From assembly GCA_028023455.1 (NCBI GenBank), contig JAQFVV010012546.1, positions 1,505,501-1,569,500 of the forward strand: a stretch of 64,000 nt of DNA. Direction: 5' to 3'. The notes under the pieces are model-generated. The model did not search any database and had not been told where the DNA came from. It saw only the letters and a list, made by a program, of their open reading frames with translations. Position 1 is the stretch's first letter. Each line of letters begins with the position of its first letter. The translations under genes were made by a program, and so were the position numbers. This document shows positions 35,875 through 45,975 of the stretch, piece by piece. Source of the stretch: Epiperipatus broadwayi. Its lineage: Eukaryota > Onychophora > Udeonychophora > Euonychophora > Peripatidae.

Positions 35875-36229
35875 CTAATATAAATAATGTTTCGGAGAGA
35901 AGCAAATCAAGACATTAGCCAAAAGTGGCGAAACCTCATGAAAGACGCAAAACTGAAAAGAGGAAGGAATTTTTTTCTTTTTTTCACGTAAACGAAAGTG
36001 TGGACGAATAGAAAGGGAAGGAAAAGGGAGAAAAGGAAAATAACAAATGGAACAAAATACAGCGATTCACAATATCGCAAATCTTTTAATAAAACACTTG
36101 GAGCCGGAACGAAATAAATAAAAAAAAAAAACATAGCGGGAGATGGGGGCGCGGACGTCGATTAATCACTTCTTATCATAAATAAAAAAAAAAAAAAAGG
36201 GAAAATTTTTTTCCTTTATTAAATCATAA
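35875..36229 (+). other. Retrotransposon leader
   Basis: Untranslated region between the primer site and the first ATG of gag-pol. It is purine-rich with A-runs just before the start. No separate gene seen. Confidence 0.6.
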
Positions 36230-38866
36230 ATGGACAGCAATAACGATAATATGTGGGAAAGTGAAATAGGAAAAATAGTACAAACATTTAAGGGAAAGAG
36301 AAATGAGGACCCAAATGAACACATAGAGAGCCTAGAGAGATTATTCGCTTACAAAACACTTAGTGAAGAAGGTAAAATAGCCATAGCAGTCAGCCACATA
36401 CGAGAAGGGATTCTAGATTGGTGGAAATCGATACAAAAAAAACCAAAGACATTTAGGCAGTATGAAGAAATGATAAAGGAGAGCTATTGGGGGAAAGCAA
36501 GACAAATGAGAGCCTTACGTGAAATAAAAAATGAAGAATGGAAAACAGGAGAAATGATGGAAGGATTTTTTCGTAGGAGAATGGCACAGCTAAGACAAAT
36601 AAACTTAGGCGCACCATCTGAGGAATGGTTGGTCAGAATAGCACAAAGGGGATTACCCGCATGGGCAAAACAATTCTTGACAGGGATAGATAACATGGAC
36701 AAGGTAATAAGGAGGTTAGAAGAGATAAAGGATGAAAATGAGGAAGAGGGAGAAAGTCAAATAGCCAATATAGAAAAGATCATAAAGGAAGAGGGAGGAA
36801 GTAGAAGTGGACCTCGATGCCCTAAAATAGAGGTTAAAATAGGGGAAACGAAAACTCACGCACTACTCGACTCAGGGAGTCAAGTATCAGTTCTGTCACA
36901 AGAAACATTCAGCAAACTTACCCAAGAAGAACCAAACCTCAAAACACTACCGCTTAAGATAATGCGCATAACCTTGGCAAATGGGAAAAGGGCCCAAGCG
37001 GAAGCAGTACAGGCATGGGTAGACATAAAAATAGCAGGAAACCAGCATAACCAAATCATGCTGGTAATGCAGGGATTAATACACGATGTTATATTAGGAT
37101 CCGATTTTATGGGAAAATACAAATGCAGCATCGACTACGAAACAGAACAAGCCCGGATCTCAGGAAAGATGGTACCTTTTATAGAACAAGATCAAACAAA
37201 AAACATGGAACAGGCCGTACATAGTATGGAGTTAGAAAAGAAAATGGTAACGAAGGAGATCGGAACAAAGCAAGAGAAAGAAGAGATGGAATTGGGAAAT
37301 GTCCTTGAGGAATACAAGGACGTATTCTCCGACATACCTGGAGTCATCAGTGGTTACGAACACAGGATAAAGCTCATTCAGGATCAACCGTATCAATCTA
37401 GATCATACCCGATCCCCTTTCAATACCGGCCAGAGATAGGCAAACAGATAAATAACATGCTAGAATGGGGAATAATCTCAAAATGCTCCTCACCATATAA
37501 CAACCCAATTGTCGTAGCAAAGAAAAAGGATGGTTCGGTACGATTGTGTCTGGATGCGAGGCTCCTCAACAAAATCACGATCGCGGACACAAATGCTCCG
37601 CCCCCCATGAGCGAATTAATAAATCGGTTCAATGGGAAAGGTGTTTTTTCTACCCTAGACATGACCAGCAGCTACTGGCAGATTAGCCTACACCCAGATG
37701 ACCGCCTGTACATGGCATTCCGATATAATGGCATCGCCTATCAGTTCAACCTGATACCATTTGGTCTGAAAAATAGCGGAGCAGGCTTGATACAATGCCT
37801 TGATAGAGTGCTGTCAGAGGAGGTGAAGGGGTTTAGCACTACGTATGTTGATGACATCATCATTGCGTCTGAGGATAATAAAGAGCATATTAAATGCCTT
37901 CAAAAATTATTTCAAGAATGTCGAGAGAAAGGAATCAAAATAAACCTGGGAAAAAGCAGGCTCATGACACCCGAGGTGAAGTTTTTAGGGCATATTATCA
38001 GTAAAGAGGGGGTATCACCTAATCCTGAAAAAATACAAGCCATACAGGAATTTCCAGAGCCCAAAAAGAAGCGTGATGTCAAGGCTTTCCTCGGACTGTG
38101 TAATTTCTTTAAACAGTACTATCCAAATTTTTCAGAAGGGATAGAACCACTGCTCAGACTTCTGAGGAAAGAAACACCATGGGCATGGAAAGAAGAACAG
38201 GAGGCTAGCTTCCGCCGAATAAAGGAAGGGTTCTTAAGACACGTAGTGTTGGCACACCCAGATTTTGGAAGTACAATTTATGTACAAACGGACAGCAGTG
38301 GGATAGGAATGGGGGCAATGATGTTTCAAAAGGATAGCAAGGGGCAGAGCAAAGCAATCGCCTTCATAAGTAGAATTTTTACGAAGGCCGAGCAGAACTA
38401 CATGGTCACAGAGAGAGTGGCCTTGGCCATCGTATGGGCTTTCAAGAAACTGAGGCAATACCTGATAGGATCAAGAGTGGTGGTCGTGACCGACCACCGA
38501 AGCTTAGAGTTTCTGAACAGGAGTTTTCTGACAAATAGCCGCCTAATAAGGTGGAGCCTCACCCTTCAGGAATTTGATTATACAGTAGAATACTGTAAGG
38601 GGAGGGACAATATAATAGCAGATACCCTTAGCCGATATCCCATAGGACGAGGCCTTGAGGAAAACGAGGGGCCATACATAGCGACGACACGAGCCCAAAG
38701 CAGGGAGCATTATAGCCTTCAGAAAATTAAGGAAGCACAACAGGAAGATAGAGAGTGTAGACAGGTCATGGATTTTGGCAGGCACCACATGATACCAAAT
38801 AGTCGAGGAAACACATTATGGGCCCATCGAAAGAAATGCGTTGTCAGAAATGGACTTCTTCAATGA
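36230..38866 (+). CDS. Gag-protease-RT-RNase H polyprotein of Ty3/gypsy element
   Basis: A single 878-codon frame. Residues about 10-170 form a gag (capsid-like) domain with the DPNEHIESLERLF start and the DWWK tryptophan pair; no CCHC zinc knuckle follows. The aspartic protease has its DSG triad at 214-216. Reverse transcriptase spans about 370-600, with catalytic D477 (STLDMTSSYWQ) and YVDD at 539-542. RNase H follows with D688 (TDSSG), E728 and D755 (VVTDHRS). The motif after PFGLKNS reads GAGLIQCLDRVL, where most relatives have an APATFQR-like string. Gag and pol share one frame, so no frameshift is needed between them. A TGA at 38864-38866 ends it just before integrase; the same frame resumes immediately. 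The start at 36230 is the first ATG of the frame, after A-rich leader. All RT and RNase H catalytic residues look intact. Confidence 0.93.
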   Translation: MDSNNDNMWESEIGKIVQTFKGKRNEDPNEHIESLERLFAYKTLSEEGKIAIAVSHIREGILDWWKSIQKKPKTFRQYEEMIKESYWGKARQMRALREIKNEEWKTGEMMEGFFRRRMAQLRQINLGAPSEEWLVRIAQRGLPAWAKQFLTGIDNMDKVIRRLEEIKDENEEEGESQIANIEKIIKEEGGSRSGPRCPKIEVKIGETKTHALLDSGSQVSVLSQETFSKLTQEEPNLKTLPLKIMRITLANGKRAQAEAVQAWVDIKIAGNQHNQIMLVMQGLIHDVILGSDFMGKYKCSIDYETEQARISGKMVPFIEQDQTKNMEQAVHSMELEKKMVTKEIGTKQEKEEMELGNVLEEYKDVFSDIPGVISGYEHRIKLIQDQPYQSRSYPIPFQYRPEIGKQINNMLEWGIISKCSSPYNNPIVVAKKKDGSVRLCLDARLLNKITIADTNAPPPMSELINRFNGKGVFSTLDMTSSYWQISLHPDDRLYMAFRYNGIAYQFNLIPFGLKNSGAGLIQCLDRVLSEEVKGFSTTYVDDIIIASEDNKEHIKCLQKLFQECREKGIKINLGKSRLMTPEVKFLGHIISKEGVSPNPEKIQAIQEFPEPKKKRDVKAFLGLCNFFKQYYPNFSEGIEPLLRLLRKETPWAWKEEQEASFRRIKEGFLRHVVLAHPDFGSTIYVQTDSSGIGMGAMMFQKDSKGQSKAIAFISRIFTKAEQNYMVTERVALAIVWAFKKLRQYLIGSRVVVVTDHRSLEFLNRSFLTNSRLIRWSLTLQEFDYTVEYCKGRDNIIADTLSRYPIGRGLEENEGPYIATTRAQSREHYSLQKIKEAQQEDRECRQVMDFGRHHMIPNSRGNTLWAHRKKCVVRNGLLQ

Positions 38867-39961
38867 CAAACAAGAAATGGGCAGAATTATCGGGTGATAA
38901 TACCGAGAGCAATACGACAGAATATTATAGCCTAGGTACATGATGAAAGAGGACACTTCGGGGGCAACAAGACCACCGGATGGATTGAACAATGGTTCTA
39001 CTGGCCAAATCTACACCGGGATGTGACACAAGAAATAAAGAAATGTATGACATGCGCCAAAACAAAGCCAATGAATAGGTCGAATGAGGGAGTATCGACA
39101 CCCATCCTTGTGTATGAGCCAAATGACACACTAGCTATTGATTTCTACGGGCCACTGCCGATGTCAAATGGGAGGAGGTATCTGCTGGTGGCATATGACT
39201 TATACTCTAAATTGGTATCAGCTTTTCCGATCAGTCAAGCAAATGCAAAGCAGGCGATTCGAGTTCTGGAAAATCGGCAATTTAGGGAAGTGGGAAAACC
39301 AAAAAGAATCTTGTCAGACAATGGAACTCCATTCGTATCCAAAGAATGGGCACAGTGGACAAAAAAAAATAATATTAAGCATGCCCTCACGTCTATTCGA
39401 AATCCTCAAGCCAATCCATTCGAGCGAGTGATGCGGGAACTGGGTCGACTTTTCAGAATATATGTGCATGGAAACCATAAGGTGTGGGTAAAGGAAATGC
39501 CCCAGGTTGTGAGCATGATAAATGAAACCCAGAATGAGTCAACTGGTTTTGAACCCGACCGCCTTCACTTTGGGAGAAGGAGGCCATACCCATATGCCCA
39601 GGGACCCTGGCCTCAAAGGGAGAAAATAAATCGGACAAGGGATGCCCAAGAAGCTAAACGACAACTGCAGAAAATGAGCCAAGTTCGAAAAAAAAGACAG
39701 GGAATCGTGGTAGGAATATTCAAGGAAGGAGACAGAGTCATGGTATGGACAAACCCGGTCAGTCGGCCAGAACAGGCCATTTATAAAAAATTTCAACCCT
39801 TATATGAGGGACCTTATGTCATAGGACGCACATACGGGAACAATGCCTTCATATTGTATGAAGGGACCCGAAGAATTGGGACATATAATGCCCGGGCCTT
39901 GAAATTAGTAAATGAAGTTCGAACCCCTCACCATGCGGAGGGAAAGCGGGGTCAAAAATAA
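38867..39961 (+). pseudogene. Integrase portion of the same pol frame, cut off by two stops
   Basis: This continues in the frame of the 36230 ORF. A second stop, TAG, lies at 38933-38935, 22 codons after the TGA. Between and after the stops is the integrase zinc-binding region: its histidine pair (H-D-E-R-G-H, from 38939) follows the TAG, and its CMTC cysteines are codons 8 and 11 of the open part that begins at ATG 39023. The catalytic core has D40, D99 and E134, with 34 residues between the last two. A GPY motif (263-265) marks the C-terminal GPY/F module. No chromodomain is seen. The frame ends 67 bp before the 3' LTR. Unless stops are read through, this copy cannot make integrase fused to RT. 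Confidence 0.88.
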
Positions 39962-40027
39962 GGAATTTTATGGTGAAAATTAAAATGCCAAGCCTCTCAT
40001 TTTAATTTTAGACGGATCGCGGGGATA

Positions 40028-42307
40028 TGTACCGAGACAAAGTCGGTACAGGTATATACGCACACACACGAGCAATGTAAACACTCTATATTTTTTTCTC
40101 TTCTTTCACTTTCAACTTATGATAATAAAAATAAATGTAGTTTTCTTTCAATGCGTTATAAAATACACTGTAAAATAAAATGTTAATATTTCTGATTAAA
40201 TAGTTAAGGCTTTCATACAATCTACTATAATAATAATCTCTAAAAAGAAAGAAAAAGTAAAGTATAAAATACTACTAATATGCCATTTTAAATCTCAATA
40301 AGTGATTTCTCCTTGTATATGCCGCGGGGGTAATTAAAAGGGGTTTTGTTTTAGATTATAACTGTAGTGAAAGTTAAAAGCTTATAGAAGTGATTTTGAG
40401 ACAGATTAAATGCTCGACTTTTAAACTAATGTAAGTTAAATTGTTCTCTTAAAACACGCACACATGTATGCATAAAAGGTGTGAATAAGTATGAATTTTT
40501 TCTAACTGAGATTGTAATATGAGATTGCATAAACCTAAGATTGCCTCAAGCATATGGATTGAGTGGACATTACGTAGGACACGGACCCCAATGACAACTC
40601 AAAGAATATTGAACTCTGGGTGGAGATTCGATCCTCAGATAATAACCAACCCATATAAATATGAATCTAAATCTAAAGAAAAGGTCCTTTTACACTCCTT
40701 TTTTTTTGTTTTCGCTTATGCTTATAGTTTTCTTTCTAGATTCCTCCGGAAGCTACAACTAGAACTTTTCTTTTTTTTTTGCTATCCGGTTTATCCAACA
40801 TGATCACTGTGAAATTAACATTTAGAGCGTCGATCGTCATGATGGGCTAGAAAACCCTTCAGTGATTGACCGACGCTCCGCCGCCAGAACATCTCCACAG
40901 CTATGAATGATCAACAACAATACCGTCCGAACATAGTGCTCCAATCAGTCTAAGGACGTTGTTCCGTTTAATATACAAGAATCGTCCAAACATACTACGC
41001 TGAACTTATGTGAAATGAATAACCATGTATTATGGAAACATCATCTATCAGGTTCGAACCTTCACCAAATTAGAAGCAGCAGAAGACTAAGCAAAATCCT
41101 AGGTAAACATTTTTTTTTTATAATGCTTTTATTCATTCTTTACGTAAACTTAAAAGGCAATCTCTTAATTAATTAAATTCAACCTTCGTAAAACAAATAT
41201 AAAATGATCCGTAATCTCTCATATATTAAACCTTATTATTTTAATCTCAACTTTCGTAAATAAAAATATCAGATGCTACATAGTCCATCATATTTAAATC
41301 TTCGGACTTTTCCAGTTATGAACTTTGATCCTAATTATTATTTTCTTTCGCAGATAAATTATAACACACACCTACCTTCAAAATGTAAAAGAGGAAATAT
41401 ATTTTATCACCCATGTTTATTATGCATAATATGTTCTTTTCTGTGCGAGTGCGAGAATGCGCGTATGTGCGTGCAAATAAAGCTATTAATCAATGTTTCA
41501 TTTTTTTTATAATCAATAAATTTTTTTTATCTAAACTAGTCGAGCATTCCTCAAATCATTTTCTATAATTAAAATATATTTTTTTTGAGGTTATTATTAG
41601 TGTTAGCATTTATTCATGCAATTAATTATTTTACTTTTAAATTTGTCTTTCTTATATTTTTTTTTGTTTTTTTTTATCTCTTTTAAATTTCATTCATAAA
41701 CATCGTGCCGTAAGTCACGATGTTTACTTATTATATAGTTAACATAGGTTTAAGAGTTGGGAGGGCCTATTATTAATAAATATAAGTAAATGTCAATAGA
41801 GCTAGTATAAATAATTCTATTGGATTGTATGATAAAAGGGAGGATGATATTATAAGCGTCTAGTTGTTTATTCTAATGATGCCTCAACCGAACATTCGTA
41901 TTAGTTATAAATAACCAATGATCCCGTCCAATGCTTGGACCGATCTGTTAATCAACCGATCTTCTTATCCATTGGTTAATATTGTGTCATTTGCCAGAAT
42001 AATAGTCTTGAAGGCAATCACATCGCGACCCTGAATGACCCCTATTGGTCCATGCTGGGAGTTCGAGCTTATGGGCAGGGATTAGATTTCAAAATCGTTT
42101 TGATATGACGTAAGGTGATGCGAGAAATTAAATTATGAATCAAATCATCGTATCTGGCGCCCTCTTGTGTTGATAATGAACAACTATTGATATAAGAAAA
42201 ATAAATAAATCTTTACGCTGTATCATGTTTGTTTTGGAGCTCACAATCCCTTTTAGGAATGGTTTAATAGGGAGCCGGTGCAAAGGAAAAGCGGGGCAAC
42301 CGGTATA
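40028..42307 (+). repeat. 3' LTR
   Basis: 2280 bp, nearly identical to the 5' LTR. It ends CGGTATA at 42301-42307 and passes into (TA)n of the split family B repeat. The short GC-rich purine stretch GCGGGGA before TGTACCG (40019-40025) is the best candidate polypurine tract, but it is weak. Confidence 0.93.
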
Positions 42308-42472
42308 ATATATATATATGAGATTATGAGTGCTGGTTTTGCACAAAGTTCATATATTGGAGATTATGTATCTTTTTCACGTGTATGTAGTCATGTGTAT
42401 TGGTTGCCTGAAATGGACTGTAGAATGAAAAAATTAAATAACCCTGAATTCAAATCCCTCTAATTAAGTAAT
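42308..42472. mobile_element. Foldback family B, right half beyond the LTR retrotransposon
   Basis: It resumes the family B pattern: GAGATTATGAGTGCTGG, ATTGGAGATTATGTATCTTT, TTTTTCACGTGTATG, and the terminal GAATTCAAATCCCTCTAATT. The bases that should encode the ribozyme core are deleted (GATTATGA joins directly to GTGCTGG). Confidence 0.65.
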
Positions 42473-43200
42473 ATTATTGTATAAATTGTTTTTTTAATTA
42501 TAATCATTACTTACAAAAAAAATATTATGTTTAGATGACATGATATATAATTGTGATGTAGATATACACAAAATAGATTTATGAGACTTTGCTTCAAGCA
42601 TGAGTTATTACAAAAAATAAATTTAATTTTTCATTATAATCATTACTTGAAAAAATATTTTATAATATTTATATAAAAATGTAGAACTAAATTTGAAAAA
42701 ATATAGAGATACAATTTCTTATGTTTACATTATATATTACACAGAAAGCAGATCGCTTATTCTATAACACATAAAATACTTTATTCTACAGTAAGGTCAC
42801 TCTACATGCTGATTTTACCAGTACAGTATTGATTTTCTGACTATTTTTCTTTGTTAGTTGTTAAAAGTAACCAGTGCAGTTTAAAGAATTATAAATACTT
42901 TAGTACCTTTTTTAAAATTAAAACCACTTTGTTCTAATGCTACACTTGATTTTTTGTTGTATTTCTTCACTTAAAGACAAAAAAATATAAAAGTATACTC
43001 CATAACATTTTTTCAACTTATATTCTATAACAGTAACTATACACATTCTATCTGAGATATTTCAATTAAATTTAAAAAAAAATGGTATCCTCATTCTACA
43101 GAATTATAAATTTATATGAAAAAAAATTATACATGTGCAGCTGGTAGAAAATATTATCTCTAAAGCTTTTTATAAAATTATGCTTGAGTCAAAGCCTCCA
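42473..43200. other. Anonymous AT-rich DNA
   Basis: No recognisable content. Confidence 0.5.
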
Positions 43201-43202
43201 GA

Positions 43203-43312
43203 TAAAAAAGTGTGCAGAAGAGAAGCTAAAGATCAGAGAAGATGGATTGAACTTGGAGAGACCTTCATCCTGAAGTGGATTGATAATGGCTGATGATGAT
43301 GATGCTGATATA
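43203..43312 (+). mobile_element. RTE LINE 3' end, 5'-truncated copy
   Basis: GAGAAGCTAAAGAT, TTGAACTTGGAGAGACCTTC and GTGGATTGATAATGG match the complement of 48745-48820, the 3' end of the RTE element at 48724-52200. It ends in (GATGAT)n, the short-repeat tail typical of RTE elements. Confidence 0.85.
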
Positions 43313-43746
43313 GGAGTGACATATTTATATTCATTGTTTGTAGACAAAAAAAATCTCATTTATTTTTTATAAGTGAAGTACAAAAACTAAAACGAAAAAA
43401 AAAGTTTTTAAAATTTCTATTATTATATTAAAACATTCATATAAAAACAAATTTTATTATACAGAAAAAAAAAATCATTGTTGGAAAGTTGAATTACTAA
43501 AAAAATCCTGTGGATGATGTATTATATTTATGTGTAGTCATTTCCAGTCACATGCTATCTTAATTTAAAGTCTATAATTGGTCAAAATTCTTGATTTTGA
43601 GAAAAGGGATGGGCTAGACTTATACAATGATGTAACCTATTTCCAAGTCAATATGTAATTTGGACATAGGATTTTCAGTCTATATTCATTTTCCACTTCA
43701 ACTCAGACATCTGATACACATTACCACAAACATGTAAAAAAGATAA

Positions 43747-43805
43747 GTGATCCCCAATATATGTATTTCCTGCAGAACTAGTACTCATCAGTTGGGCCAA
43801 ATCAT
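43747..43805 (-). ncRNA. Hammerhead ribozyme motif, family B copy 2
   Basis: Minus strand: ATGATT/GATCAC outer helix I (one wobble, last pair lost), TGG bulge, inner helix I CCCAA/TTGGG fully paired, core CTGATGA (43791-43785), GAAA (43669+100 region, 43769-43766), helix III region TACATA, and T-A at the cut. Helix II is weak: GTAC facing GCAG. Confidence 0.7.
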
Positions 43806-43811
43806 AATCTC

Positions 43812-43870
43812 TCACTGGCCAACTGATGAGTCCTAGTTCTGCACAAAATAAGTATATCATGAATCATTTA
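43812..43870 (+). ncRNA. Decayed hammerhead motif, family B copy 2 right arm
   Basis: CTGGCCAACTGATGAG is intact, but the GAAA segment has become CAAAA and the cleavage-side helix I strand is altered. Predicted inactive. Confidence 0.55.
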
Positions 43871-44189
43871 TTTTTTTCACATATATGTGATTATGTGTAT
43901 CAATTTTTTGAGTTGGAGTGGAGGATGAGTAAGGACTGAAAATCCTAAGTTCTTTCTATTTACTATAGCAGCATACTGAATGAATAGGTTATTTACATAT
44001 TGCCTTGGAAAGAGGTTACATCATAGTATAAATCTATCCAATCATGCTTCTACTAATATAAGTGGATATGTAATAATTTGATAATATGAAAGGTTATATT
44101 GACATAATGTCTACATTGGTATGACTACAATATAAAATCAACCAAGAGCTTTGAATACTTTATCATTGGTTTTTCAATAAAATGGATGG

Positions 44190-44458
44190 TTGAATTGTTG
44201 TAAAGGTGAGAAGATTGCAGGCTGTCCATTAATGTTTAAGGAATTGATACTTTAATATAAACTGAACACTAATTGTATGTACATTTAGGAGATTATGATC
44301 TGGCCCAACTGATGAGTGCTAGTTCTGTATGAAATACATATATTAAGGATCATTTATCTTTTTCACATGTGAATGGTCATGTGTATCAGTTGTTTGTGTT
44401 GGAGTGAAGGATGAATATATACTAAAAACTCTAAGTTGAAATCCCATTACATATATAT
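44190..44458. mobile_element. Foldback family B, copy 3 (right arm)
   Basis: The right arm of family B, from TGGATGGTTGAATTGTTG to GTTGAAATCCCATT. It includes a hammerhead and the TTTTTCACATGTGAATGG stretch common to the family. The left arm is missing or too diverged to see. Confidence 0.75.
44295..44353 (+). ncRNA. Hammerhead ribozyme motif, family B copy 3
   Basis: Outer helix I ATGATC (44295) pairs fully with GATCAT (44348). Bulge TGG; inner strand CCCAA faces TTAAG (two mismatches, against TTGGG at copy 2). Core CTGATGA 44309-44315; helix II GTGC/GTAT with wobbles; GAAA 44331-44334; TACATA; T-A cleavage site after 44342. The core is intact, but inner helix I is damaged. Confidence 0.68.
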
Positions 44459-44508
44459 ATTCATAGTACTATTTTCATGAATATAAATAAAAAAATGTGA
44501 ATTTGTCT

Positions 44509-44601
44509 AGCATTGGTGGTCGAGAGGTCAGCGCGACTGCCTTGCACTTGCAGGCAGTTGCCCGGGTTGCGGGTTCGCGTCCCGGCCGATGCTATGACAC
44601 T
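44509..44601 (+). mobile_element. tRNA-derived SINE, copy 2
   Basis: 85 bp of tRNA-like sequence: acceptor-like ends AGCATTG/CGATGCT pair over seven bases with one wobble, A-box TGGTCGAGAGG, B-box GGTTCGCGTCC with C in place of A58. Tail TATGACACTT followed by poly(A). The anticodon-arm region (CTGCC...GGCAG) closes an 11-base loop, so this is not a working tRNA. Same family as 29995-30110. Confidence 0.72.
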
Positions 44602-45062
44602 TAAAAAAAAAAATGTGAATTAAAGAAAATTAACAATATTTGGAAAAAAACTATTGGAGGATAAAATATTTTTTAAACTTTTCAATCAATAGAATTTGCG
44701 AATGAGAAGAAAATAAATAGGAGAAAAAATAATGATTTTAAATTTCATCACACACATTCTTACGATTTGAAAAAGAAGAAATCCTAAGGAAAGTGCTTGT
44801 TATTGTGCTGAAATGTCAGCTATTTATCTAATATATATTTATTATATGGAAGTTCCTGGAAATAATGTTATGAATTAATTTTTCCATGAGAATATTATAA
44901 TGAATATAACCACTTAACAGCACACAATCACCATCTCTTATGCTAGCACATAACGTATTAAACAGGCAAAACTCTCCATACAGTAGTGCCACCCTGTGTC
45001 AACCAGAGTAATCAATGTATTCCCGAAGGCTTGTGCATAAAATCCCCATCTAGTGCCTACTC

Positions 45063-45120
45063 ATCCACTATCCCCAGACTAGTTTCTGGCTTGTGGCCTT
45101 CATCAGTGAGGAGCTTGGAT
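45063..45120 (-). ncRNA. Hammerhead ribozyme motif, family C
   Basis: Minus strand: outer helix I ATCC/GGAT, a 4x4 internal loop, inner helix I TCCTCA/TGGGGA (six pairs, one wobble), core CTGATGA (45106-45100), helix II GGC/GCC around CACAA, GAAA (45086-45083), helix III palindrome CTAG, then T-C at the cut, between 45077 and 45076. The base pair next to the core in helix II is A facing A, which is unusual. Unrelated in sequence to families A and B outside the core. Confidence 0.72.
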
Positions 45121-45245
45121 CTGAGAGCACTGCACCTAGATTATTGTTTCCAATTTCATTCTTATAGTTTTGTAGTTAAGTAGAGATAAAAGGTGGCTGT
45201 TGGAGGGTTGCTTTAGATCCTAAGATCTAAGTGCAGTGCTCTCAG

Positions 45246-45306
45246 ATCCAAGCCTCCTCACTGACAAAGGCCACAAGTCAAAAACTAGTCTGGAGATATT
45301 GGATGA
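45246..45306 (+). ncRNA. Decayed hammerhead motif, family C right arm
   Basis: The plus-strand partner of 45063-45120. Its core reads CTGACAA and its GAAA has become AAAA, so it should not cleave. The CTAGTC cleavage segment is still there. Confidence 0.6.
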
Positions 45307-45769
45307 GTAGGCACTAGATGGGGATTTTATGCATAAGCCTTCTGGCATCCATTGATTACTCTGTTTGGCACAGGGTGGCACTACTGTATGCAGAGTTTTG
45401 CCTGTTTTATAATTAATATATATATATATACACACACGCACATTGATCAAAATATCTTTTACACTCATAATGCTTAAAATTTATGATAGAAATAAATTAG
45501 AATAAAATGATTTTGAAAAATAAATCTCTGTGTTTGAAAAAGAAAGAATTTTAGAAATACATTTACAAATAGTTATTTATGAATCTTATACTTAAGACTT
45601 CTAAAAGAATGACAATAAATGCTGACTTCAGATCATCCAATAATGTATGAAAATATACAAACTGGTAAATAACATGGGATCAAACTGAATGGGGGTCAAA
45701 AATATATATCATTTACTAGAAAAAATTAAAAGATTAAAATAAAATTAGGTTAAACACGATGTTAGAAAA

Positions 45770-45975
45770 GATGTCAGTAAATGAATATTAAAATCTTAAA
45801 CTGAATTCTAAGCATTATAGAAAATTTAGAAAAAAAATCATGGTATGGACGACTGAATAAGAAAGGAAGTTTGCTAACATCATGTGAGGAAGATGAAAAA
45901 GAATTAAAAGCAAAAAAAAAAAAAACCTATCAAACTGCAGTGGATTATATTGATTGAAAATGATGATGATGTTTT
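45770..45975 (+). mobile_element. RTE LINE 3' end, diverged copy
   Basis: ATTAAAATCTTAAACTG (45786) matches the complement of 48893-48912, and GTGGATTATATTGATTG followed by (ATG)n resembles the RTE 3' end. Strongly diverged with internal changes. Confidence 0.5.

Larger units (their letters stand above)
33563..42307 (+). mobile_element. Ty3/gypsy LTR retrotransposon, near-complete
   Basis: A complete 8.7-kb element: 5' LTR (33563-35851), primer binding site (35855), one long gag-pol frame broken by two stops (36230-39961), and 3' LTR (40028-42307). Both LTRs start TGTACCG and end CGGTATA, a 7-bp inverted repeat with one mismatch. The domain order is gag, protease, RT, RNase H, integrase, as in Ty3/gypsy (Metaviridae) and not Copia. 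The internal region is visibly GC-richer than the flanks. The target is a (TA)n run inside a family B repeat, so the target-site duplication cannot be read. LTR near-identity implies recent insertion. Confidence 0.92.
43664..43960. mobile_element. Foldback element family B, copy 2
   Basis: A palindromic element about 295 bp long. The left arm starts GGATTTTCAGTC (43672) and its complement GACTGAAAATCC ends the right arm (43935). The centre at about 43808 joins two hammerhead regions head to head. A 61-codon frame here is incidental. Confidence 0.8.
44925..45413. mobile_element. Foldback element family C, copy 2 (complete)
   Basis: The longest copy of family C. Outer arms: CAAAACTCTCCATACAGTAG (44964) against CTACTGTATGCAGAGTTTTG (45380). 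Inner arms: CTTGGATCTGAGAGCACTGC against GCAGTGCTCTCAGATCCAAG. The left arm holds a hammerhead on the minus strand and the right arm its decayed plus-strand partner. Frames of 65 and 82 codons are by-products of the repeat. Confidence 0.85.

Noticed and set aside
36484-39796. Several minus-strand frames of 60-85 codons inside the retrotransposon
   Set aside because: They are antisense shadows of the gag-pol frame, which carries clear catalytic motifs.
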